From contig JACRCL010000002.1 of assembly GCA_016219015.1 (NCBI GenBank), positions 25,853 through 89,852 on the forward strand: a stretch of 64,000 nt of DNA, written 5' to 3'. The position numbers were made by a program, and so were the translations under genes. Of the stretch, positions 33,191-41,918 are shown piece after piece; position 1 is the stretch's first letter; the number at the start of each line of letters is the position of its first letter. Under the pieces are notes generated by a model. That model saw nothing but the letters and a program-made list of their open reading frames with translations. It had not been told where the DNA came from and ran no database searches. The stretch is from Deltaproteobacteria bacterium (GTDB lineage Bacteria > Desulfobacterota > GWC2-55-46).

Positions 33191-35590
33191 ATGCGGAAAT
33201 CAAAAAGGGTCCTTCATTTTTTGACAGGCGCGTCGTTCCTTATATCCGCCGCCCTTACCGTTTCCTCTTGCTCATCCCGCAGGCCGCTCATCCCTGTCAA
33301 CACCGCTGACGCGGCAATCCCCATAAGAACGGAAAAGGCTTCAGCGTCTGCGAAGAATGATGGCTGCCGGCCCGAAGAGTGCGTAAGATCGGCGATTAAG
33401 GACCTTGCCAAAGGGGACCTTTTGTCCGCCGAACAGAAGCTCGAAGAGGTGCGCGAGGGGTACCCGAATACCCTTTGGGCCGCGAGGGCGTCGTTCCTCC
33501 TCGCGGGCGTCACGCTTGCGCGCGGCGGGGACGCGACCGCCCTCCTCGAAGAGACCGAGCCCCTTTCACGGATACCCGATTATATCCTTTTCTACAAGGG
33601 CAGGGCCTTTTACCAGGCTATGAGGCCTGATGAGGCCGTAGAGGCCTATGATTCCCTGATACAGGAGTACCCTGACTCGGCATTGGCGCCGGACGCCCTC
33701 TTCCGGAAGGGACTCATCCAGACGGAGCAGGGCGGGTATTCAGAGGCCCGGAAGACCTTTGGCGAGTTCATATCGTCTTTCCCCAAAGACCTTTCCGTCC
33801 CTGAGGCGTTAATCAAAATGGCGGAATGCTCCATGAAGCTCGGGGAGCCGGCCCAGGCCGCCGGGCCCTTGAAAAAGGTGCTGGTCTATTACGCGACGGA
33901 TAAGAACGCGCCCAGGGCCAAAGTCCTCCTCGACGAGATAAAGGGGCAGGGGGTGGAGGTGCAGGCGTTTACGGGCGAAGAGGAGTTCGAGAGGGCGAAG
34001 AGGCTGTTTTTCAACGCGAGTTATAAAGACGCCATCGACGGCTTTTTCAAGGTTATCAGGGAAAAAGAAAGCCCGTTTTTCGACGCCGCCTATATGAAGA
34101 AGGCGGTGGCGGAGATAAGGCTTAAGCAATACGCGGACGCGGAGAAGACCTTGAAGGATTACCTCGCGACCGCCGCCCCGAGGAAGGAGTGCGAGGCCCT
34201 TTACTGGCTCGGTGCCGTATATCTGCGGACGAACGACGAGGGCGGGCTCCTTAAGATAGATGAAAGGCTTTCGGCAAGCTGCCCGGCAGGGACTGAGCGG
34301 CCGCAGGTGCTGTTGTATTTAGGCAGGCTCTACGCCGAAAAGGGGCTCAAGGAAAAGTCCCGCGCGACGTATAAAAGGGTTATCGAGGGGTATAAGGGGA
34401 GCATCTACGCCGAAGACGCGGCGTGGTCGCTCGGGTGGTCGAGCTACAGGGCGGGCAGGTTCGAGGAGGCCTACAACGACTTCCTTTCTCTGATAGAGGC
34501 GCGTCCCAACGGCGGGAAGACCGGGCAGTTCCTTTACTGGGCGGGCAAGAGCCTTGAGAGGATGGGTAGAAACCAGGAGGCCGCCCGCGTATATGAGAGG
34601 CTCTCTGCCGTCGACGACGGCTATTATTCGATGATGGCGCGCCAGAGGCAGGGCCTTGTCAGGAATGACGCGCCCCTTCAGGAGAAGGAGCCTTACGCGC
34701 CGGAGACTGAGTTCAAGTACGTGGAACCCCCCGCGGAATACTCCGTGGAATACCCTGCCTCGAAGGCTGATAGCAATTACGGGATATATAAGGAAAAGGA
34801 AGGGCTTGCCGGGGACAGCCATTACCGCGCCTCGCTGGAGCTGCTTTTACTCGGGCTGAACGAAGAGGCGGCCCAGGAGGCGGACCTCCTTGCGAAGAGG
34901 TATTCGGAAGATAAAGGCGCTCTATCCGGGCTGGCCGAGCTGGCGCGGCTTTTCTACGAGGCCGGGGACTATTACCGCGCGCTCAAGCTCCACCAGGGCT
35001 GTCTTTCAAAGGGGGCAAAGGGGCAGGGGGAGGCGTCTGAGGCGTTCGCGTTCCCTCCGGGGCTTGTCGAGGATATCAAAGAGAGGGTAAACGGCGCGAT
35101 AGACCCGCACCTCGTGGCCGCTATAATAAGGGAGGAGAGCCACTTCAACCCTGATGCCGTCTCCAGCGCCGGGGCGCTCGGGATAATGCAGATAATGCCG
35201 TCCACCGGCGCTTTCATAGCAAGGGAGCTTAACAGGGCGTTCGACGTGAAATACCTCCTCGACCCGTCCTTCAGCATAGAGCTCGGCTCGTGGTACCTCG
35301 GGCACCTCGCGAAGAGGTTTGACGGCGACCTTGTCCTTGCCATAGCGGGCTATAACGCGGGGCCCGGCGCGGCGGCAAGATGGAAAGAGACTCTGCCCCC
35401 GGAGCTCGACGAGTTCATAGAGTCGATCCCCTACGCGGAGACCCGCTCATACGCAAAAAAGGTCTTGAGGAGCTACGCTCGGTTCCTGAACACTCCCGGC
35501 AGCAACGGGGCGGACCTGAGCCCGATAGTAAAGCGCGTAAGGAAGCGCGATAAGGACGTGAAAATAAACCACGATAAAGGGAGGTCTTGA
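33191..35590 (+). CDS. lytic transglycosylase lipoprotein with TPR region
   Basis: A 799-aa envelope protein. A lipobox (LTVSSCS, Cys near 27) marks it as a lipoprotein. Residues 60-560 are a long series of TPR/Sel1-like helices (for example AVEAYDSLIQEYPDSALAPD), as in Slt70 or YbgF-type proteins. The C-terminal Slt domain (about 630-770) has the catalytic Glu in AIIREESHFNPDAVSSAGA, followed by GIMQIMPSTG and IAGYNAGPGAAARWK. It should cleave peptidoglycan to anhydro-muropeptides in the periplasm. Followed after 45 bases by an HD-GYP gene, possibly in one transcript. Confidence 0.92.
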   Translation: MRKSKRVLHFLTGASFLISAALTVSSCSSRRPLIPVNTADAAIPIRTEKASASAKNDGCRPEECVRSAIKDLAKGDLLSAEQKLEEVREGYPNTLWAARASFLLAGVTLARGGDATALLEETEPLSRIPDYILFYKGRAFYQAMRPDEAVEAYDSLIQEYPDSALAPDALFRKGLIQTEQGGYSEARKTFGEFISSFPKDLSVPEALIKMAECSMKLGEPAQAAGPLKKVLVYYATDKNAPRAKVLLDEIKGQGVEVQAFTGEEEFERAKRLFFNASYKDAIDGFFKVIREKESPFFDAAYMKKAVAEIRLKQYADAEKTLKDYLATAAPRKECEALYWLGAVYLRTNDEGGLLKIDERLSASCPAGTERPQVLLYLGRLYAEKGLKEKSRATYKRVIEGYKGSIYAEDAAWSLGWSSYRAGRFEEAYNDFLSLIEARPNGGKTGQFLYWAGKSLERMGRNQEAARVYERLSAVDDGYYSMMARQRQGLVRNDAPLQEKEPYAPETEFKYVEPPAEYSVEYPASKADSNYGIYKEKEGLAGDSHYRASLELLLLGLNEEAAQEADLLAKRYSEDKGALSGLAELARLFYEAGDYYRALKLHQGCLSKGAKGQGEASEAFAFPPGLVEDIKERVNGAIDPHLVAAIIREESHFNPDAVSSAGALGIMQIMPSTGAFIARELNRAFDVKYLLDPSFSIELGSWYLGHLAKRFDGDLVLAIAGYNAGPGAAARWKETLPPELDEFIESIPYAETRSYAKKVLRSYARFLNTPGSNGADLSPIVKRVRKRDKDVKINHDKGRS

Positions 35591-35635
35591 GAGAAAGCAC
35601 CTTGAAAGCCAGCCGTCCCTGAAAGGCTCTGTTCC

Positions 35636-37417
35636 ATGGCTTCGCAAAGAAGCAGTTACTACCCCGCCCTGAGCTACTCCATCAAAGTCGCCCTGACAGT
35701 ATTCCTTACGGAAGTCCTTATAATGTTCGTCTTCGCCGTATTCCCTATCGAGGACGACATAGAGAGGGCGCTCGCCGACAGCCTCCTTCTCGTTATCGTG
35801 CTCATCCCGACCTTTTACGGGCTCGTATACCGGCCCCTTTTTAGGGAGATAAGGCTCAGGGAGAACGCGCAGGACGAGCTGAAGGAGGCGAACGGGAAGC
35901 TAAGCGAGTACGCAAGCGGGCTTGAGAGGCTTGTGGACGAGAAGGTCCTCGAGAAGAGGCAGACCGAGGAGCAGTACAAGGCCCTGCTTGAGAACTCGAA
36001 CGACATCATAATAATAGCGGACCCGAATATGAAGGTAGCCTTCTGGAACAGGCTCGCCGAGGAGTCTTTCGGATATAGCGGCGATGAGGCCGTGGGCAAA
36101 GGGCTCGGCATCATAGTCCCGGAGAAATACAGGGAGGCGCACGATAAAGGCTTCAGGAGTTTTATAGAATCCGGAAGCCTGAAAAGAGGCAAGCTCTCCG
36201 GGATAGAGGGGCTCAAAAGGGACGGGACCATGTTCCCTGTCGAGATATCGGTATCGTCTTACGGGACAGACGGCAGGCGTTTCGTCACGGCCATTATCCG
36301 CGACATAACCGAAAGGAGGCAGACCGAGGCCCGGCTGAAGGAGCAGATAGAAAAGCTCTCGGCCTTCCGCAATATCGACATGGCCATCTCGTCGAGCCTC
36401 GATATCCGCCTTACCCTGAACGTCATCCTCGACCAGATAACCGCTACCCTCAACGCAGACGCCGCGGACATACTGCTTTTCAACCCCGCGACCTTACTAC
36501 TCGAATACAGCGCGGGCAAGGGTTTCCGCACGGAGGCGCTGAAATACACGCGGCTGCGCGTTGGAGACGGCTACGCCGGGAAGGCGGCTTACGAGGGAAA
36601 GAGCTTACGCATAAAAAACATTAATATCGAACAGGGCGAGCTCGCAAGGGCGCCCCTTTTCCAGCAAGAGGGGTTTATCTCCTACTGCTCCGTGCCGCTG
36701 CTTTCAAAAGGGGACCTTAAGGGGGTGCTTGAGATATACAAACGGTCCGAATCCGTGTATTCGCCCGAGACGCTCGACTTCATCGACGGGCTTGCCCTCC
36801 AGGCAGCCATAGCCATAGACAACGCGGAGATGTTCAACGAGGCGAAGAGGTCCAACATCGAGCTTGCGCTGGCGTATGAGACTACCATTGAAGGGTGGTC
36901 GAGGGCGCTGGATTTAAGGGACAAGGAGACCGAGGGCCACTCCCAAAGGGTCACCGATATGACCGTCCGGATAGGCAGGGCGATGGGCCTGACGGAAGCC
37001 GAGCTAGTCCATGCGAGGAGGGGGGCCCTCCTCCACGACATAGGGAAGATGGGCGTGCCTGACGCGATACTGCTCAAACCCGGCCCGCTTACGGAAGAGG
37101 AATGGGCGATAATGAGGAAGCACCCGGTCTACGCATACGAGATGCTCCAGCCGATAAGCTACCTGAGGCCCGCCGCCGACATCCCGTACTGCCACCATGA
37201 GAAGTGGGACGGGTCGGGCTACCCGCGCGGGCTTAAAGGCGCGGAGATCCCGATAGCGGCCCGCGTATTCGCCCTTGCCGATGTCTGGGACGCGCTCCGC
37301 TCCGACAGGCCTTACAGGCCCGCCTGGAGCGATGAGAAGGCCAGGGCGGAGATTATTTCGATATCGGGCAAGCACCTCGACCCGCAGGTAGTGGAGATTT
37401 TCTTGAAAGGCGTATAA
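35636..37417 (+). CDS. PAS-GAF-HD-GYP membrane signalling protein
   Basis: A 593-aa protein. Two N-terminal transmembrane helices (about 15-65) are followed by a coiled-coil linker, a PAS domain (120-230, ENSNDIIIIADPNMKVAFWN), a GAF domain (255-400) and an HD-GYP phosphodiesterase domain (420-590). The catalytic features are intact: HSQRVTDMTVRIGRAMG, GALLHDIGKMGVPDAILLKP and CHHEKWDGSGYPRGLKG with the GYP motif. By family it hydrolyses cyclic di-GMP in response to a signal sensed by PAS or GAF. No diguanylate cyclase is in the window. Confidence 0.93.
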   Translation: MASQRSSYYPALSYSIKVALTVFLTEVLIMFVFAVFPIEDDIERALADSLLLVIVLIPTFYGLVYRPLFREIRLRENAQDELKEANGKLSEYASGLERLVDEKVLEKRQTEEQYKALLENSNDIIIIADPNMKVAFWNRLAEESFGYSGDEAVGKGLGIIVPEKYREAHDKGFRSFIESGSLKRGKLSGIEGLKRDGTMFPVEISVSSYGTDGRRFVTAIIRDITERRQTEARLKEQIEKLSAFRNIDMAISSSLDIRLTLNVILDQITATLNADAADILLFNPATLLLEYSAGKGFRTEALKYTRLRVGDGYAGKAAYEGKSLRIKNINIEQGELARAPLFQQEGFISYCSVPLLSKGDLKGVLEIYKRSESVYSPETLDFIDGLALQAAIAIDNAEMFNEAKRSNIELALAYETTIEGWSRALDLRDKETEGHSQRVTDMTVRIGRAMGLTEAELVHARRGALLHDIGKMGVPDAILLKPGPLTEEEWAIMRKHPVYAYEMLQPISYLRPAADIPYCHHEKWDGSGYPRGLKGAEIPIAARVFALADVWDALRSDRPYRPAWSDEKARAEIISISGKHLDPQVVEIFLKGV

Positions 37418-37520
37418 GGACTACTCCTTTCAGGCAAGTTTTATCGGCTTGCCCCTTTCTCGTAAAATTTCTTTTTTGAAGGTTCAATTAAGCAATACCG
37501 GTGTATTTTGGCCTTTCTTC

Positions 37521-37529
37521 TGATAGAAT
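37521..37529 (+). promoter_or_regulatory. extended -10 promoter candidate of the M48 protease
   Basis: TGATAGAAT (TGn plus TAGAAT), 6 bases before the ATG, no clear -35 and no Shine-Dalgarno; a leaderless mRNA is likely if the promoter is real. Confidence 0.4.
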
Positions 37530-37535
37530 TTTCTT

Positions 37536-38789
37536 ATGGCATTGCTCATAACCCTCATAGCGCTCTATATACTCTTTACCGGGTTCGTCCTTTTCCTCGA
37601 ATACCTGAACGTCTCTTACCTTGAAAAGAACAGGGGCAAGGTCCCGCCGGGGTTCGAAGGGTCCGTCGGCCCGGACTTCCTTGAAAGGGCCTCGGGGTAT
37701 CTGAGGGAGAATACGAAATTCGGGGCTGTGGCGTACAGCATCGAGAGGATTGTAGCCCTTATATTCGTATTTGCGGCGCTCGGGTACTATAACAATCTCA
37801 TCTCCTCGCTCAAGCTATCCTTCCCGTTTTCCGGAGTCATATTTTTCATGCTCCTTTTTTACGCGGACGCCCTTCTTACCGCGCCTTTGAGCCTGTACAG
37901 GACCTTCGGCATAGAGAAAAGGTACGGGTTTACCACCATGACACCGGGGCTTTGGGCGGTGGATTTCATGAAATCGCTCGTTGTCTCGACGGTTATCCTC
38001 GCGGCGATAACCTACGCCGCGCTAAAGATAGTCGAGATGAGCCCGGCGCTCTGGTGGTTCTGGATATGGGCGCTATTCCTCGCGTTCAGCGTATTCATGC
38101 TCTATATCTCGCCGTATGTAATAGAGCCGCTTTTCAACAAGTTCGAGCCGATAACCGACGCGGCGCTCGAAGAAAGCATAAGGGAAGTGGCCGATAGGGC
38201 CGGGATAAAGGTGAAGAGGGTCCTGAAGATCGACGCCTCGAGGAGGACGACGCACACGAACGCGTACTTTACCGGCATAGGCCGCGTGAAAAGGATAGTG
38301 CTTTACGACACCCTGCTGGAAAGGCTGACGGGGGCGGAGATAACCGCCGTCCTTGCCCACGAGATAGGCCACTGGAAGAAAAGGCACGTCCTTAAAAGCC
38401 TTCTTTTCCTGGAGGCGTTTGCGCTGGTAGCTCTTTTTACAGCGTATATCCTGATGCAGGGGGAGTCCCTTAACGGGCTTTTTCACATAAGGGGAGGGGG
38501 CTTCTTTACAAAGGCGGTCGTACTGGGTTTCATCGGAGGGGTGCTCTCAACGCCCTTCGAGCCCCTTTTCAATTACCTCTCACGGAGGCGCGAATACCAG
38601 GCCGACGCCTACTCGTGCGCGGCTACGAATGACCCCGGCTCCATGGAAAGCTCTCTTATAAAGCTCTCGAAGGATAACCTCTCTAACCTCTACCCGCACC
38701 CGCTTTACGCCGCCTTCCACTATTCGCACCCGCCGGTGACCGATAGGATAAGACATATCAGGCGGGCGCGTGCTCTAACAGGTCGCTGA
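37536..38789 (+). CDS. M48 family (Ste24-type) membrane metalloprotease
   Basis: A 417-aa multi-pass membrane protease. The zinc motif is AVLAHEIGHWKKRH (about 270-283), and the third zinc ligand Glu is in SRRREYQADAYSCAA. Six or seven hydrophobic helices surround it, beginning MALLITLIALYILFTGFVLF. The N-terminal region resembles the CAAX prenyl protease Ste24 rather than HtpX. In bacteria this group probably handles misfolded or clogged membrane proteins; the substrate is not known. Last plus-strand gene before a repeat-filled convergent gap. Confidence 0.92.
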   Translation: MALLITLIALYILFTGFVLFLEYLNVSYLEKNRGKVPPGFEGSVGPDFLERASGYLRENTKFGAVAYSIERIVALIFVFAALGYYNNLISSLKLSFPFSGVIFFMLLFYADALLTAPLSLYRTFGIEKRYGFTTMTPGLWAVDFMKSLVVSTVILAAITYAALKIVEMSPALWWFWIWALFLAFSVFMLYISPYVIEPLFNKFEPITDAALEESIREVADRAGIKVKRVLKIDASRRTTHTNAYFTGIGRVKRIVLYDTLLERLTGAEITAVLAHEIGHWKKRHVLKSLLFLEAFALVALFTAYILMQGESLNGLFHIRGGGFFTKAVVLGFIGGVLSTPFEPLFNYLSRRREYQADAYSCAATNDPGSMESSLIKLSKDNLSNLYPHPLYAAFHYSHPPVTDRIRHIRRARALTGR

Positions 38790-38806
38790 AAAACTCAAAA
38801 TCACAT

Positions 38807-38931
38807 CAGGCTGCTCAAAAAGTCTAAGATGGAAGGAGTCGAAAAATGAGGAATGAGTCGTACTTTGTCTGTACGTCGCAGTGACGAATTTTGAAGACGA
38901 CACGGTAGCACAGGGCTTTTTGAGCAGCCTG
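38807..38931 (-). repeat. dispersed element C, copy 3
   Basis: Ends CAGGCTGCTCAAAAAG and CTTTTTGAGCAGCCTG; interior with GAGGAATGAGTCGTACTTTG as in the other C copies. Confidence 0.8.
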
Positions 38932-38935
38932 TAAA

Positions 38936-38975
38936 TAAAAAAAGCCGGACAGCCATTGGCTATCCGGCCTTTTTG
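38936..38975. terminator. bidirectional terminator
   Basis: Imperfect stem AAAGCCGGACAGCC / GGCTATCCGGCCTTT with A and T runs on both sides, between the M48 protease and the YHS-like protein gene. Confidence 0.8.
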
Positions 38976-38989
38976 TAAAAAGACAAAAA

Positions 38990-39478
38990 TTACTGCTTTG
39001 AGCTTGCCAGCTTTATGAACTCCTGGTAGGTGTCCTCTGATTCGAAGTAGAAGACCCTGCCGGAGGCGTCCGCGTATATCACCGCGTCGGCCTTGTTTAC
39101 CTTCTTGTTCGTGACCGGGTCTGCCGCGAAGCATATGGAGCGGTTCTGGGAGATCGTAAAGGCGTAACCGTCGCCCGTGGCGAAGTACCTTTTGCCGTTT
39201 ATCACGATCTCGTTCTGGGCTTTCCCCTCGTGGGTGTTCGTGACCATGTTTACTTCGCTCGCGGCTACCTTCCTCATCAGCTCCGAGGCCGGGTTGCCGG
39301 CCTTCGCGCCGCCGTTCAGGGAATCCTTCCTCTGCTTCGCCCTGTAGCTCTCCTTTACGGACTCGACCTTCGAGAGCGCTTCGTGATTAGCCTCGTTTGT
39401 GCGCGCGTAGAGGGGCGCGCCTGTTATAAAGGTCAAAAAAGCCGCGGCAACAACCGCTTTCCGTACGATACTTTCCAT
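38990..39478 (-). CDS. exported protein with a YHS-like C-terminal domain
   Basis: A 162-aa protein with a signal peptide (VVAAAFLTFITGAPLYA). The centre is Lys/Glu/Asn-rich. The C-terminal 45 residues (CFAADPVTNKKVNKADAVIY, then YFESEDTYQEF) follow the YHS pattern: Cys, then D-P-V, a strand, and F-x-s-x-x-x-x-x-x-F. YHS domains often accompany metal-handling proteins, but the normal second Cys of C-x-x-C is missing here. The ribosome site (AGGAGG) is good. The function is unknown. Confidence 0.7.
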   Translation of the reverse strand: MESIVRKAVVAAAFLTFITGAPLYARTNEANHEALSKVESVKESYRAKQRKDSLNGGAKAGNPASELMRKVAASEVNMVTNTHEGKAQNEIVINGKRYFATGDGYAFTISQNRSICFAADPVTNKKVNKADAVIYADASGRVFYFESEDTYQEFIKLASSKQ

Positions 39479-39612
39479 TTCCGTCCCTCCTTTACAAAGT
39501 ATTTATTAGTCCAGCCTCGCGGCACCATGCCGCAAAAGAGTAAAAAGTATAATGGAGTTTTCACCCCAAATCAAGTGACTACAATCACCCGAAATGGAAA
39601 GATTAGAGTTTT

Positions 39613-41001
39613 TTAATTTTTTTTATAGGATTTTTTAATCTTGATCATATCGAGGTTTGATACGGCCTCAGGGCTCGGGTAGATCTTTACGGCCTTCAGG
39701 TACTCGGATTCGGCCTCATCGAGCATCCCCGACATCTCAAAGGCATATCCGAGGTTCAGGTGGGCCTTGTCCTGGTTCGGGGACTTCTCGGCGGTGTCCT
39801 TCCAGAACGCGAGTTCATTCCTCCATACGTCCATCCGGTTAAAGGCGATTACGGCGTAAGATACCGTAATCACGATAAAAATCGAATAGGCGAGCGCCTT
39901 TGCCGTAAGGCACGGGGGCCTTTTCGCAATGGCTCTGATTATTGCGGCCATTAGCACGAAGACGGATATCGCGGACATGTACATGTAGCGGTCGGCGTAA
40001 TAGACCGGAAGCGGTATTATGTTCGACACAGGCAGCACCCATATCCAGAACCAGAGGAACCAGAACCTTGCCTGCCCGCCCCCTTTCCATAATACGGCGA
40101 CGGCTATCAATAAGAACCCGGCTAAAGACGCGGCGACCGGCAGGCTTAAGAAAGAATGGTAGAGCCCGGTATCGTAAAAACCGCTCAAGTTCATGGGCCA
40201 TAAGATAAGCCTCAGGTACTTCCAGAAGACCGGGACCATCGTGGGGTAGACGGTGCCGAACAGCACGCCGGCAGTAAGGGCCTCCTCGTTCGCGGAGCTA
40301 TGGCCCAGATGGGCCTTGAAGGCCATTATCGCACCGAAAAAAGAGATTAAAAAAAGCGGCAGAGGAAAAAGCCAGCCCCGCTTCTCTTTTTTCAGGAAGA
40401 CCTCGTATGCAAGGAGCGCCAGCGGGAGGACGACCGTCAATGGTTTTGAAAGGAGCGCAAGGATGAAGAATACGCCCGAAAGTACATAGGCGCCCCGCGC
40501 GCCCCTTTGCCTGAAGCTAAGGTACGAGATTATCGAGATGAACGAAAAAAAGGCGGTAAGGAGGGTCTTTCTCTCTGAGACCCACGCGACGTTCTCGACG
40601 TTCAGGGGGTGGACCGTAAAAAGCAGCGCGGCGAAAAAGGCCGTCTTCCTGTCGTCGGTCAGTCTCTTTATCACGGCGAAGGCGAGGCATGAGTTGAGCC
40701 CGTGCAGGACGACGTTCGTTATATGGTAGCCTCTCGGGTCGAGCTCCCAGAACGCGAAGTCGATGGAGTAGCTCAATATATGCAGCGGGGCGTAATTGGC
40801 GAAATAGGAGGATGAGAATATCGCCTTGAGGTTCGCAAGGCTCAGGGCCTGTATGTAGGTGTTATCGAGGACATAATTTTTATCGTCCCAGGACGGGATG
40901 AAGTCGAACCCGACGGTCTTCCAGTAAAAGACCAGCGCGCCCGCGAACAGGACGATGTAGGGCAGATACGTAGAGAGGTTCTTTTGCCTTGATCCAAGCA
41001 T
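39613..41001 (-). CDS. TMTC-like membrane glycosyltransferase with TPR tail
   Basis: A 462-aa multi-pass membrane protein. The N-terminal half has the GT-C layout: first loop GFDFIPSWDDKNYVLDNTYI with an Asp pair, ITNVVLHGLNSCLAFAVIK, and LFTVHPLNVENVAWVSERKT, the motif characteristic of bacterial relatives of eukaryotic O-mannosyltransferases TMTC1-4. The C-terminal 60 residues are TPR-like (KAHLNLGYAFEMSGMLDEAE). It probably transfers a lipid-linked sugar to exported proteins or glycans. The frame opens at 41031, but the promoter at 41034-41062 would start transcription past that ATG, so ATG 41001 is chosen. Confidence 0.82.
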   Translation of the reverse strand: MLGSRQKNLSTYLPYIVLFAGALVFYWKTVGFDFIPSWDDKNYVLDNTYIQALSLANLKAIFSSSYFANYAPLHILSYSIDFAFWELDPRGYHITNVVLHGLNSCLAFAVIKRLTDDRKTAFFAALLFTVHPLNVENVAWVSERKTLLTAFFSFISIISYLSFRQRGARGAYVLSGVFFILALLSKPLTVVLPLALLAYEVFLKKEKRGWLFPLPLFLISFFGAIMAFKAHLGHSSANEEALTAGVLFGTVYPTMVPVFWKYLRLILWPMNLSGFYDTGLYHSFLSLPVAASLAGFLLIAVAVLWKGGGQARFWFLWFWIWVLPVSNIIPLPVYYADRYMYMSAISVFVLMAAIIRAIAKRPPCLTAKALAYSIFIVITVSYAVIAFNRMDVWRNELAFWKDTAEKSPNQDKAHLNLGYAFEMSGMLDEAESEYLKAVKIYPSPEAVSNLDMIKIKKSYKKN

Positions 41002-41033
41002 ATTTAAACGACGCCCTCGGGGGCGGTTCATTT

Positions 41034-41062
41034 ATTATCGGGAAAATAGAGGGTTATGTCAA
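41034..41062 (-). promoter_or_regulatory. sigma-70 promoter of the TMTC-like gene
   Basis: On the minus strand TTGACA, 17 bases, GATAAT. The predicted start near 41027 rules out the upstream ATG at 41031. Confidence 0.6.
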
Positions 41063-41114
41063 TATCAATGGGGTTCGGGGGGAAGGATTTTTAAGGTACA
41101 AAAAATGGCAAGGT

Positions 41115-41918
41115 TCAGGGCGTGCTGAATAGCCCCTCTGCCGAAAACGGGCGGTGGAGAAGCCATCCGAGGAATGTCTTTACCTCATCCTGCGCCATAA
41201 GGTAGTAGTCGGCCTCCTCATCGGCTCCGCCTACGAACACTGAGCAGCCTTTTCCTTTAAGTACCCTGAAGGCCTCCCTGTCGGACTCGTCGTCCCCGAG
41301 GTATATGGGGAAGGTCCCTGAAAAGCCGGGCCTGCCGAGTATCCACTCAACGGCGCGGCCCTTGTCCCAGCCTACATCGGGCCTGACGTCAAACGCCTTT
41401 TTGCTCCTTATGACCTTTACCGTGGACCTGGAAAGCGGCCCTGCGAGGACTTCGTCGAACTTCTCCGCGAAAAAGGGGAAGTCCTTAGTGTCGAGCGGCC
41501 TGTAATGGACTGATAATGTCAGGCCCTTGTCCTCTATCGCGACCCCCCTGAGCCCGTGGAGCAGTCCCTTGAGGGCCGCCGCTATCCCCTCAAGCTCTTC
41601 TTTCTTATCGCGCCCAATGTCGAATGTCATCGTGAACTGCTCCCCCCGGACCTCGAGTCCCTGGTTGCCGGCATAGACTATGGACGGCAGACCTACGACC
41701 GGCTTTAAGTCCCGCAGCGCCCTGCTGCTTATTATGGTCAACGGGTAGAGCCGCGCAAGGCCCTTCAATACCTCCTTCATGGCAGAGGAAAGGCGCGCGT
41801 CTTCCGGCCTGCCCACCATGGGCGTTATCGTGCCGTCGTAGTCGAGGAAGAGCGATACCTTCCGCCCGTTCACCGTCTTTTGGATCTCTTCGAGGTCCTT
41901 GAGGAGATATTTTGCCAT
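41115..41918 (-). CDS. otsB: trehalose-6-phosphate phosphatase
   Basis: A 267-aa HAD-superfamily phosphatase, the second step of the OtsAB route. The nucleophile motif is SLFLDYDGTITPMVGRPED. TIISSRALRDLKPVVG gives motif II, VDVRPDVGWDKGRAVEWILG-type sequence (FDVRPDVGWDKGRA) the Lys, and YLGDDESDREAF the final Asp residues. It overlaps otsA by 49 bases in another frame, with AAGGG as ribosome site. Last gene of the trehalose operon. Confidence 0.94.
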   Translation of the reverse strand: MAKYLLKDLEEIQKTVNGRKVSLFLDYDGTITPMVGRPEDARLSSAMKEVLKGLARLYPLTIISSRALRDLKPVVGLPSIVYAGNQGLEVRGEQFTMTFDIGRDKKEELEGIAAALKGLLHGLRGVAIEDKGLTLSVHYRPLDTKDFPFFAEKFDEVLAGPLSRSTVKVIRSKKAFDVRPDVGWDKGRAVEWILGRPGFSGTFPIYLGDDESDREAFRVLKGKGCSVFVGGADEEADYYLMAQDEVKTFLGWLLHRPFSAEGLFSTP

